Origin: 4572-13 sp964594065 | GTDB lineage: Bacteria; Planctomycetota; Phycisphaerae; Sedimentisphaerales; Anaerohalosphaeraceae | Assembly (NCBI GenBank): GCA_964594065.1 | Contig: CAZQKX010000003.1 | Location: 1-64,000 of the forward strand | Direction of reading: 5' to 3' | Length of the DNA stretch: 64,000 bases | In this document: one piece after another, positions 25,273 to 34,600 of the stretch | Layout of the letters: each line of letters begins with the position of its first letter | Numbering within the stretch: position 1 is the first letter of the stretch | Notes under the pieces: model-generated | What the model saw: only the letters and a program-made list of their open reading frames with translations | Database searches by the model: none | What the model was told of the DNA's origin: nothing | Translations under genes and position numbers: made by a program

Positions 25273-26388
25273 CTATTTTTTTCGCATCCAGTCGGTGAAC
25301 TGATCGAACAGATACTGTGAATCATGCGGTCCCGGCGAAGCTTCGGGATGGTGCTGCACTGAGAAAGCCTTGAGCTTTTTTGATCGGATGCCCTCGCAGG
25401 TATTATCATTGAGATTCAAATGGGTCATCTCCACATCCAGTCCCTTGAACGAATCCAGATCGGCACAAAAGCCATGGTTCTGGCTGGTGATCTCGATCGC
25501 ACCGGTATCCATATTCTTGACGGGGTGATTGGCGCCGCGGTGCCCGAACTTCAGCTTATAGGTTTTGCCGCCCAATGCCAACGACAATAATTGATGCCCC
25601 AGACAAATCCCGAAGATCGGCACCTTGCCCAGTAGCTTTTGAATGTTCTCAACCGCATAGCTTACCGGTGCCGGGTCGCCCGGGCCATTGCTGAGAAAGA
25701 TGCCGTCAGGCTTTTTGGCAAGCACTTTTGCCGCCGGGGTTTTTCCCGGAACAACCTCAACATCACAACCGTGCGAACGCAGCAGCCGCAGAATATTCTG
25801 CTTGATACCAAAATCATAAGCGACAACTTTATACTTCGTCTTCGGCAGCAGTTCTTCGTCTTTGATGACATCAACCACGCCCTTTTTCCACTTATAAGGT
25901 CTTTTAGCGGAAACATTTTTGACAATATCCCGACCGACCAGACCGGGATAGTCTTCGAGCATTTTTTTCAATGTGGCCACACGCTGCTCAGTTGAGGAAA
26001 TAATCCCCCGCATGGCTCCCCGTTCACGGATATGTTTTACGAGTTTTCGGGTGTCGATGCCCTCAAGCCCTACGACCCCGTTTTCTTTCAGGTACTGACT
26101 CAGCGGGTCCTGATTGCGGAAATTGCTCGGATATGGACAGTTCTCCTTGACAATAAAACCGGCACAAAACAGCTTCCGCGATTCCCAATCCAGCGGATTG
26201 GTACCGTAATTACCGATCATCGGATACGTCATCGTGATGATCTGTTCATGGTACGAAGGGTCGGTCAGGATTTCCTGATACCCTGTCATCGACGTATTAA
26301 ACACCACTTCGCCGCACCGAATTCCCTCGGCGCCGAATGAAGTACCTTTAAAAACCGTTCCGTCTTCAAGCAGTAAAATCGCTTTCAC
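25273..26388 (-). CDS. carA: Carbamoyl-phosphate synthase small subunit
   Basis: Glutamine amidotransferase subunit, 371 residues. The N-terminal CPSase small-chain domain (1-150) starts KAILLLEDGTVFKGTSFGAEG. The class I GATase domain (190-365) carries the nucleophile Cys in FGICLGHQLLSLALGG and His/Glu in VQHHPEASPGPHDS. It gives ammonia to CarB for carbamoyl phosphate in pyrimidine and arginine synthesis. The start is GTG at 26388, with AAGGGAATAACC upstream. carB starts 3' of the promoter at 29690 and ends 28 bases before carA, so the order is carB-carA, reverse of the usual. Confidence 0.97.
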   Translation of the reverse strand: MKAILLLEDGTVFKGTSFGAEGIRCGEVVFNTSMTGYQEILTDPSYHEQIITMTYPMIGNYGTNPLDWESRKLFCAGFIVKENCPYPSNFRNQDPLSQYLKENGVVGLEGIDTRKLVKHIRERGAMRGIISSTEQRVATLKKMLEDYPGLVGRDIVKNVSAKRPYKWKKGVVDVIKDEELLPKTKYKVVAYDFGIKQNILRLLRSHGCDVEVVPGKTPAAKVLAKKPDGIFLSNGPGDPAPVSYAVENIQKLLGKVPIFGICLGHQLLSLALGGKTYKLKFGHRGANHPVKNMDTGAIEITSQNHGFCADLDSFKGLDVEMTHLNLNDNTCEGIRSKKLKAFSVQHHPEASPGPHDSQYLFDQFTDWMRKK

Positions 26389-26416
26389 GTGGTTATTCCC
26401 TTATATTCGTATCGTC

Positions 26417-29400
26417 TTATTTATAGTACAGTTGAATGGCTTTCACCTTCATCGCCCGATTTTGCAGTGTTTCAATCGCCTGGGCCATCGCCGCGGCCCC
26501 GCGAATCGTCGTCGCATACGGGATCTGCCGATCCAGCGCGGTTCTTCGGATCACAAACGAGTCCTTGATCGACTGTTCGCCCACCGTAGTATTGAGGATC
26601 AGGTCGACCTTGCCGTCGATCATGAGGTCCACGATATTCGGACGGCCTTCAATAACCTTTCGCACAAACTCGGAAGGAATATTGTTTTCGATAAGTTCGA
26701 TGCAGGTCCCGCGGGTCGCCAGTATCTTAAAACCTGCCGCATGCAGTTTTCGCGCGACTTCTACCGCCCGGTTCTTGTCTTGGTTTTTCACGCTGATAAA
26801 AACCGTTCCCTTTGTCGGTAAATCCGTGCCTGCCGCGACCTGCGACTTGGCAAACGCCATTCCAAAATCATCACTGATACCCATCACCTCACCGGTCGAC
26901 AGCATCTCCGGCCCGAGAATGACATCGGCACCCGGAAACTTCATAAACGGAAAAACAGCTTCCTTGACTGCATAATGAGCCGGCTCGATCTCTTTGGTAA
27001 AGCCCAACTCTTTAAGTGTTTTTCCCGCCATCACTTTGGCCGCCATTTTGGCCAGTGGTACACCGATCGCCTTACTGACAAACGGAATCGTTCGGGAGGC
27101 ACGCGGATTGACTTCAAGAATATAAATATCGTTGCCCTTGACGGCATACTGAATATTGATCAGGCCGAGAACTTTTAATTCCTTAGCCAGCAGCTTCGTT
27201 TGACGTTTGATCTCATTGATGATCTTTTTCGATAACGATATCGGCGGCAAACTGCAGGCACTATCGCCGGAGTGAACGCCCGCCTCTTCGATGTGCTCCA
27301 TGATCCCGCCGATGACAACGGTTTCCCCATCACAGATCGCATCAACATCCAGCTCGGTTGCATCGTCGAGAAACTTATCGATCAGGATCGGATGCTCACC
27401 GGAAACCTCGATCGCTTCATCGACCACCCCTTTCAATGATGATTCATCGTACACAATATCCATCGCGCGGCCACCCAATACAAACGACGGCCGGATCAAA
27501 AGCGGATAGCCCAGCTTCCTGGCGATCTTCAGCGTTCCCTCATAGCTGTGTGCGGTACCGCTGAACGGCTGTTTCAGTTTCAGCTTGGCCACCAGTCTGT
27601 TGAAGCGTTTGCGGTCTTCGGCCCGGTCGATGCTATCCGGGCTGGTTCCGATGATCGGCACTCCGGCATCCCACAGTGCATTGGACAACTTCAGCGGAGT
27701 CTGCCCGCCAAACTGCACGATCATACCGTCCGGCTTTTCCCGATCCACGATCGACATCACATCCTCAAATGTCAGCGGCTCAAAATACAGCCGGTCCGAT
27801 GTGTCATAGTCGGTACTGACCGTTTCCGGATTACAGTTGACCATGATCGATTCGACACCGATCTCTCGCAACGCAAAGGCCGCATGCACACAACAATAAT
27901 CAAACTCGATGCCCTGTCCGATCCGGTTGGGTCCACCGCCGAGGATTATGATCTTGCGCTGACCTGTCGGGTTCGCCTCGCATTCATTTTCATATGTTGA
28001 ATACAAATACGGTGTCGTCGCCGCAAACTCCGCACCGCACGTGTCAACCGTCTTAAAGACCGCAGCGACACCTTTTTTCTTTCGGTGTTTGCGGAATTTC
28101 AACTCATCTGTACCCAACAACTGAGCTGTATACTTATCGCTGAAACCATGCTCTTTGATCTTCCTGAGCAGCGCCGGCGTCAGCTTGGACAGTGATGTCT
28201 TCTTGATCTTGTTTTCAAGCTGAATAATATCACGAATATTATTCAAAAACCACGGATCAATGTACGTCAACTCATACAGTTCTTCGGTGGTAAACTTTCG
28301 GCGGTACGCTTCGGCAACATACCAAAGTTTGTCCCAGCAGTTGGTTCGCAATTTATCTTTAAGCTGATATTTATCCAATGTCGTATCGATATGCGCCCCG
28401 TCCAGTGAATAGCGGTCGATCTCCAGTGAGCGGATCGCCTTCTGCAGGGACTCCTTGAACGTCCGGCCAATCGCCATCGCCTCCCCCACCGACTTCATCT
28501 GCACCGTTAGTTCCGGAGCGGTCTGCTGGAATTTTTCAAATGTAAACCGCGGCCATTTTGTCACAACATAGTCAATCGTCGGCTCAAAACATGCCGGCGT
28601 TTTCTTCGTGATGTCGTTCGGTATTTCATCCAGCGTGTATCCAACCGCCAGCAGTGATGCGATCTTGGCGATCGGGAACCCCGTCGCTTTCGATGCCAAA
28701 GCCGAACTTCGCGACACACGCGGATTCATCTCGATCACATAGAGCTTTCCGTCCTTTGGATTGACGGCAAACTGAATATTGGAACCGCCGGTTTCCACCC
28801 CGATCGCACGGATGATCTTCAGGGAAGCATCCCGCATGATCTGGTACTCTTTGTCGGTCAGCGTCTGAGCGGGAGCCACGGTAATACTGTCACCGGTATG
28901 AATGCCCATCGGGTCGAGGTTCTCGATCGAACAGACAATCACGACGTTATCCTTGCGGTCCCGCATAACCTCCAACTCGAACTCTTTCCAGCCGACCACC
29001 GATTCCTCGATCAGCACCTGGCTTCTGGGAGATAGCTGCAAACCCCAATGAACAAATTTTTCGTATTCTTCCTTATTGTATGCAACATTGCCGCCCATAC
29101 CGCCGAGCGTATAGGACGGTCGAATGATCGTCGGAAAGCCGACATGCTCTAAGATTTTCTGTGCTTCGGCCCAGGAATGAGCATAGCCGCTACGGGGCAC
29201 TTCCAGACCGATATCCTGAATGATCTTTTTGAAGCGATCCCGCTCTTCAGCCCGTTTGATGGACCGCAGATTGGCCCCCAGAAGCCGGACCTTGTATTTT
29301 TTTAGTGTGCCGTTTTCGGCCAGTGCCACGGCTGTATTTAACCCCGTCTGTCCGCCTAATGTCGGCAACAGGCTATCCGGCCGTTCTTTGGCAATGATCT

Positions 29401-29626
29401 TGGCAACAACTTCCGGCGTAATCGGCTCAATATACGTCCGGTCCGCCATTTCCGGGTCGGTCATGATCGTGGCCGGGTTACTATTGACCAAAATGACCTT
29501 GTAGCCTTCCTGCCGCAGCACCTTGCAGGCCTGAGCACCGGAATAATCGAATTCACATGCCTGGCCAATGACGATCGGGCCGGACCCGATAATGAGAATC
29601 TTTTTGATATCCTTACGTTTAGGCAT
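26417..29626 (-). CDS. carB: Carbamoyl-phosphate synthase large subunit
   Basis: 1069-residue subunit, normal length, made of two homologous ATP-grasp halves. First half: KKILIIGSGPIVIGQACEFDYSG and RPSYTLGGMGGNVAY. Second half: KIIILGGGPNRIGQGIEFDY and RPSFVLGGRAMDIVY. The C-terminal MGS-like allosteric domain (about 935-1069) contains GTVFISVKNQDKN. It makes carbamoyl phosphate from bicarbonate, ATP and CarA-derived ammonia. Promoter at 29690-29718; transcription continues into carA. Confidence 0.98.
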   Translation of the reverse strand: MPKRKDIKKILIIGSGPIVIGQACEFDYSGAQACKVLRQEGYKVILVNSNPATIMTDPEMADRTYIEPITPEVVAKIIAKERPDSLLPTLGGQTGLNTAVALAENGTLKKYKVRLLGANLRSIKRAEERDRFKKIIQDIGLEVPRSGYAHSWAEAQKILEHVGFPTIIRPSYTLGGMGGNVAYNKEEYEKFVHWGLQLSPRSQVLIEESVVGWKEFELEVMRDRKDNVVIVCSIENLDPMGIHTGDSITVAPAQTLTDKEYQIMRDASLKIIRAIGVETGGSNIQFAVNPKDGKLYVIEMNPRVSRSSALASKATGFPIAKIASLLAVGYTLDEIPNDITKKTPACFEPTIDYVVTKWPRFTFEKFQQTAPELTVQMKSVGEAMAIGRTFKESLQKAIRSLEIDRYSLDGAHIDTTLDKYQLKDKLRTNCWDKLWYVAEAYRRKFTTEELYELTYIDPWFLNNIRDIIQLENKIKKTSLSKLTPALLRKIKEHGFSDKYTAQLLGTDELKFRKHRKKKGVAAVFKTVDTCGAEFAATTPYLYSTYENECEANPTGQRKIIILGGGPNRIGQGIEFDYCCVHAAFALREIGVESIMVNCNPETVSTDYDTSDRLYFEPLTFEDVMSIVDREKPDGMIVQFGGQTPLKLSNALWDAGVPIIGTSPDSIDRAEDRKRFNRLVAKLKLKQPFSGTAHSYEGTLKIARKLGYPLLIRPSFVLGGRAMDIVYDESSLKGVVDEAIEVSGEHPILIDKFLDDATELDVDAICDGETVVIGGIMEHIEEAGVHSGDSACSLPPISLSKKIINEIKRQTKLLAKELKVLGLINIQYAVKGNDIYILEVNPRASRTIPFVSKAIGVPLAKMAAKVMAGKTLKELGFTKEIEPAHYAVKEAVFPFMKFPGADVILGPEMLSTGEVMGISDDFGMAFAKSQVAAGTDLPTKGTVFISVKNQDKNRAVEVARKLHAAGFKILATRGTCIELIENNIPSEFVRKVIEGRPNIVDLMIDGKVDLILNTTVGEQSIKDSFVIRRTALDRQIPYATTIRGAAAMAQAIETLQNRAMKVKAIQLYYK

Positions 29627-29689
29627 TCAAAATCCCTGTTCTTAAGTTGTTAGTCAATCCGTTAATGCGCGGTACCCAAAATTTGCGTG

Positions 29690-29718
29690 ATTATACACGC
29701 CCTGCATACTCCGTTCAA
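29690..29718 (-). promoter_or_regulatory. Promoter of carB-carA
   Basis: On the minus strand: TTGAAC (29718-29713), 17-base spacer, perfect TATAAT (29695-29690), about 64 bases before the carB ATG. Confidence 0.75.
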
Positions 29719-29796
29719 CCTTGTTTCACAAAATACAGAAAAAAGATTAATAAATTAATACATATTGGGTATTTTCGCCAAAAAACTAGTTATAAG

Positions 29797-30450
29797 TTAC
29801 GGATATAGTCGAGCTCGAACCTGCCTGTCATTTACCTCAACTATTGCATATCGTCCATTTCGAAACGGGCCGGGGTTGATCAGCGTCGTCGTACCAAGTT
29901 TATCGAGACCATAGGCTTCGTGCATGTGGCCGGAAATCGCCAGAACCGGCTGGTATTGCTCAATAAACTCCCGTACTGCCCTGCTGCCGGTATGACGGCC
30001 GTTACCGGACATGTCCAAATCAATACCCCAGGCGGGCTGATGGGTAACTAGTACAAGATTATCTTTGGACTTAAGATTGGAAAGAGCATCCTGGAGAACC
30101 TTACGAAAGGTCTCTTCCCCCGCCTCGTTTATCGTCGCACCCGGACACGGCAACGACCCCCCGACCCCGACGAATTGAAAATTTCCCCATTCAAGACCTA
30201 TACCGTGCAAGCTAAAATTATTTTGACTCAGTACCTTGTCCACCCCGGCCGAATCGCAATTGCCCGGAACCGCCAAAATCGGTTTTTTATACAGTTTAAG
30301 AGCTGATAGTACTGTTTCGGCTTGACGGGCACCGCCAAAATCGGTGATATCACCTGCAACAACAATCCCGTCACATGGACCAATCACTGTCTCAATGTAA
30401 TTAATATAATCTAAACTGCCGTGTATGTCGGCCAAGACCAGTAGTTTCAT
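29797..30450 (-). CDS. Calcineurin-like metallophosphoesterase
   Basis: 217-residue cytoplasmic phosphoesterase. Metal-ligand motifs in order: LADIHGS (DxH), VVAGDITDFGG (GDxxD-like), VPGNCDSAG (GNCD), VTHQPAWG (H), and SGHMHEAYG (GHxH). It resembles the YfcE/MJ0936-like and archaeal-type phosphoesterases; the substrate is not predictable. The ATG at 30450 follows AGGGGAC; longer in-frame starts lack a ribosome site. Divergent from the DAHP synthase gene. Confidence 0.88.
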   Translation of the reverse strand: MKLLVLADIHGSLDYINYIETVIGPCDGIVVAGDITDFGGARQAETVLSALKLYKKPILAVPGNCDSAGVDKVLSQNNFSLHGIGLEWGNFQFVGVGGSLPCPGATINEAGEETFRKVLQDALSNLKSKDNLVLVTHQPAWGIDLDMSGNGRHTGSRAVREFIEQYQPVLAISGHMHEAYGLDKLGTTTLINPGPFRNGRYAIVEVNDRQVRARLYP

Positions 30451-30516
30451 AACAAGTCCCCTGTTTTCATAGCTGCATTGTAGCCTTAGCAGGACATTTG
30501 TCAAATCAGAAAGCCA

Positions 30517-30545
30517 TTGGACATTTCACATCAAATGGTTATAAT
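30517..30545 (+). promoter_or_regulatory. Promoter of DAHP synthase gene
   Basis: TTGGAC (30517-30522), 17-base spacer, perfect TATAAT (30540-30545), 53 bases before the ATG at 30598. Confidence 0.75.
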
Positions 30546-30597
30546 TTTAAGCAATAAAAAATTCTGCCAAAATCGTTCTAAATATAAGGATGAAACT

Positions 30598-31617
30598 ATG
30601 ATCGTTGTGATGAAACCGGGCGCAAGCAAAGAACAGATCCAGCATGTGATCGATCTGGTACATGATTATGGTTTGAAAGACCACCCGATCTACGGCACCG
30701 ACCGAACCGTCGTCGCATGTATCGGCGACAAGCGTGCCATTGACAAAGGCGCCATTGAAAATGCGCCCATGGTGGAGAAAATCGTACCGATTCTGGCTCC
30801 CTATAAAATGGCTTCCCTGGAAGTCAAGCAGGACATCTCCCAAATCGCGATCGGTCCCAACCGGTTTCCGATTGGCGGAACCAAAATTGGCATCATTGCC
30901 GGACCTTGTGCAGTGGAAAACGCCGAACAGATCGCTACCGTCGCCACCACGGTCAAAGACGCCGGTTGTATCGGTTTGCGCGGGGGAGCCTTCAAACCGC
31001 GAACCAGCCCATACAGCTTTCAGGGACTGGGCCTTGAGGGACTGAAGATTCTCGCCAAAGCCCGCGATGAAACCGGCCTTGCAATCGTCACCGAAGTGAT
31101 CGGTTTAGAACAGGTCGATGTCGTTGCTGAGTACAGTGATGTCCTGCAGATCGGCGCTCGAAACATGCAGCATTATCCCCTGCTGGAGGCGGTCGGAAAA
31201 ACAAATAAGCCCGTCCTGCTTAAACGCGGCATGAGTGCGACGCTGGACGAATTTCTGCTTGCCGCCGAATACATTATCAATGCCGGGAATCCAAATGTGA
31301 TCTTATGTGAGCGCGGTATTCGTACGCATGAAACATACGTACGAAACACCCTACCATTGTCAATTATACCCGCATTGAGAGAGCGAACACACTTGCCGAT
31401 CGTCATAGATCCGTCACACGGTACCGGGCACGCTTATATGGTGCCGTCAATGTGCCTGGCCGCGGTCGCAGCGGGAGCCGATGGGTTGATCCTCGAATGT
31501 CACCCTGATCCGGAGCACGCCGCCTCCGACGGTGCGCAATCCATTACCCCGCAGGTCCTGTCAGAATTGATGATAAAAATAAAACGTGTCGCACAAGCCG
31601 TCGACCGGGATATATAA
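30598..31617 (+). CDS. aroF: 3-deoxy-7-phosphoheptulonate synthase (type I-beta)
   Basis: First enzyme of the shikimate pathway, joining phosphoenolpyruvate and erythrose 4-phosphate. It is 339 residues: an N-terminal ferredoxin-like regulatory domain (1-70, MIVVMKPGASKEQIQHVIDLV) as in Thermotoga-type enzymes, then the barrel with AGPCAVENAEQ, LRGGAFKPRTSPYSFQGLG, QIGARNMQHYPLLEAVG, CERGIRTHE, and IDPSHGTGH. It is predicted feedback-sensitive through the N-domain (family knowledge). The start ATG has AAGGA upstream. The fucosidase gene begins only 22 bases after its stop, so the two may be cotranscribed though functionally unrelated. Confidence 0.95.
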   Translation: MIVVMKPGASKEQIQHVIDLVHDYGLKDHPIYGTDRTVVACIGDKRAIDKGAIENAPMVEKIVPILAPYKMASLEVKQDISQIAIGPNRFPIGGTKIGIIAGPCAVENAEQIATVATTVKDAGCIGLRGGAFKPRTSPYSFQGLGLEGLKILAKARDETGLAIVTEVIGLEQVDVVAEYSDVLQIGARNMQHYPLLEAVGKTNKPVLLKRGMSATLDEFLLAAEYIINAGNPNVILCERGIRTHETYVRNTLPLSIIPALRERTHLPIVIDPSHGTGHAYMVPSMCLAAVAAGADGLILECHPDPEHAASDGAQSITPQVLSELMIKIKRVAQAVDRDI

Positions 31618-31639
31618 ACCTACCAAAAAGGAATTTGCT

Positions 31640-34600
31640 ATGAAATCTATTATTCGAAGTATTTTTTTGTTGCTGATTGTTATTTCTTCACTAACCACAT
31701 TAGAAGCGGCAGAGTTAAGTCGTAATAAAGTCACACTTTGGTACGACAAACCCGCCACGGCATGGCATGAGGCGACACCGATCGGCAATGGTCGAATGGG
31801 TGCGATGATGTTCGGACAGCCGACTGAAGAAGTGTTCTATCTGAATGAAGATACGGTATGGTCAGGTGAGCCTCATGATTATACGAATGTCGGAGCCCAT
31901 CAATACCTCGAACAGCTTCGCCAACTCATCAGAGATGAAAAGTATGATGAAGCGAAAGAATTCGGCGCCAAACATTTGCTGGGTGTACCGAAAAGTCAAC
32001 AAGGTTACCAAAGCCTGGGGAAGCTGCACCTGAAGTTTGCGGGCCAGCAGCCTTACACAAACTATCATCGACAACTGGATATGAGTGCCGGATTAGTTGA
32101 CGTTCAATATCAAATTAATGATGCAGTATACACTCGGCAAATCCTTGCTTCCAATCCGGACCAGGTGATTGCAATGCAGCTTGATTGTGACAAGCCCGGA
32201 AAGATTACATTTGAAGCAAAGTTCTCAACAGAGCATGAAAAGCATTCTGTTAAACAAATCGGCAAAGACATTTTGGTGATTGAGGGATTCACTTCCTCCA
32301 GATCGGGTCTTGGAGGTAAACTGCATTTCCAGGGACAGCTTCATGTTCAGCCAAAAGGCGGAACTATTGTGGTTAAAGATGGTGTACTAAGCGTGACTGG
32401 GGCAGATTCTGCAACATTGCGTATTGTTGCGGCAACAAATTATGTCAATTACAAAGATATCTCTGCTGATCCTGAGAAACGATGCAGCGACTATCTGGCA
32501 AATGCTTTGAAAAGTGATTTTGATCAGATCAAACAAAGACATATTGCCGATCACAGTAAGCTGTTTAACAGGGTAAGCATCGATCTTGGTGCCACAGATA
32601 AAGATTTAAATACTCCTACCAACAAATTGATCGAAAAGATTCGTGCAGGTAAACATTCGGCTTTGATCGAACAGCAGGTTTATCAGTTTGCAAGATACAT
32701 GACAATCGCAGGTGCTCGCCCGGGTACCCAGCCGCTGAACCTTGTGGGGATATGGGCTGAGGGATTAAATGCCCCATGGGGCGGCAAGTGGACGCTTAAT
32801 ATCAACGCAGAGTTGAACACATGGCCTGTTGAAACCGGCAACCTCGCAGAGTGCCATCAGCCTCTGCTGATGCTGCTGGAGGATCTTAGGGTCACAGGTA
32901 CCAAAGTTGCAAAGGAACACTATAACTGCCGCGGATTCGTCGCCCATCATAATACGGACCTCTGGCGGGGTTCGGCACCGGTTGATACTGCTATCCATGG
33001 ATTATGGACCACGGGCGGTGCGTGGCTGACTCGGCATATTTATGAACATTATGACTTTTCACGCGATACCGAATATCTTAAAAAGTATTACCCAACTATT
33101 AAACAGGCCGCTCTTTTCTTCGTTGACTTTTTAACTGAGGACCAAGATGGTTATCTGTCAACGTGTCCGGCAATCTCATTCGAGGAATCTTTCAGGAAAA
33201 AAGACGGCACCCCGGGCAGATTGACGTACGGTCCGACAATGGATAACCAAATCCTGCGTGATTTGTTTACCAACTGTATCATGGCCTCGGAAGTTCTTGA
33301 TATTGATGCGGACTTCCGTAAGCAAATAAAGGAAATCATGTCAAAGCTGCGTCCAATACAGATCGATCCGGATACCGGCAGGATAAGAGAATGGGCTTTT
33401 GCCGCTGAAAAAGCATTCAGGGGTAATGGTAACAGCGGCCAGACCGCTCCCATCTGGGGTGTTTCACCAGGACGTCAGATCACACCTAAAGACACTCCGA
33501 AGCTTGCTCAAGCTGCTATTAAGTATCTCAATTTCCATATACCAAGGACATTCGGCTATGAGACAGAAGGCAGTTGGGTAACTGGAACACGTATTAATGC
33601 CTGGGCACGCCTTGGACAGAATAAAGAGGCTTATAAAGAGCTTGAAAAGATAGCAACAAGACGTCTTTGGCCGAATTTAATGATGAGCTTCTACGGCAAA
33701 AACTATTTCCAAATCGACGGTAATATGGGAACCGCCGCCGGTATGACTGAGATGTTAATGCAAAGCCATCGACTGACAGACGATAACCAGCCAATCATTG
33801 ATCTGCTGCCAACCCTGCCCAAAGCCTGGCCGACCGGCTCTGTGAAAGGATTGCGGGGCAGAGGTGCTTTTGTTGTAGATATTGCGTGGAAAGACGGAAA
33901 GCTGGAAAAAGTAATTATCCAATCATTAAAAGGCGTACCGCTAACAATTCATTATTCCGGAAAAACAATACAATTTAAAACAGAGGCAGCTAAAACATAT
34001 AAGCTTGATGGTAAATTGTCACATATCCAAGCAGAGCAAATCATATTGGCTAAGCCGAGTGCCAAGCAGCTTGAATTTGCTGACTGGGAAGTTGGTGCCT
34101 TTTTTCATTACACGCTCAATCCCTTCACCGGGCAGGAGCATGGTGATGGCAAAGAGCCGCCGTCTAAGTTCAATCCCACCGAACTGGATGTTGACCAATG
34201 GCTCCGTACAGCCAAGGACATGGGGGCAAAATATGCTGTGCTTACGGCTCGTCATGAAGGTGGATTCTGCCTTTGGCCGTCAAAAACAACCGATTACACC
34301 ATTGCGAACAGCCCATATAAAAAAGACCTTGTTAAGGAATTTGTCGATGGCTGCAGAAGGCATGGTTTAAAAGTTGGTTTGTATCATACCGCAAGTCACG
34401 ATGCACATACTCAATTGTCCTGGCACGAAGGAAAGATTGGCTGGGGCAAGGAACGTGACGAACTGGTGGAAAAAGCTTACAAAGACATGGGACGCATGGA
34501 GTTCCACAAAAAAGTTCAGGTTGAGCAAATGAGGGAATTACTTACCTGGTATGGCCCAATTGATTTTATGTGGTCCGATCACTGGAACGCCCAGGATCCT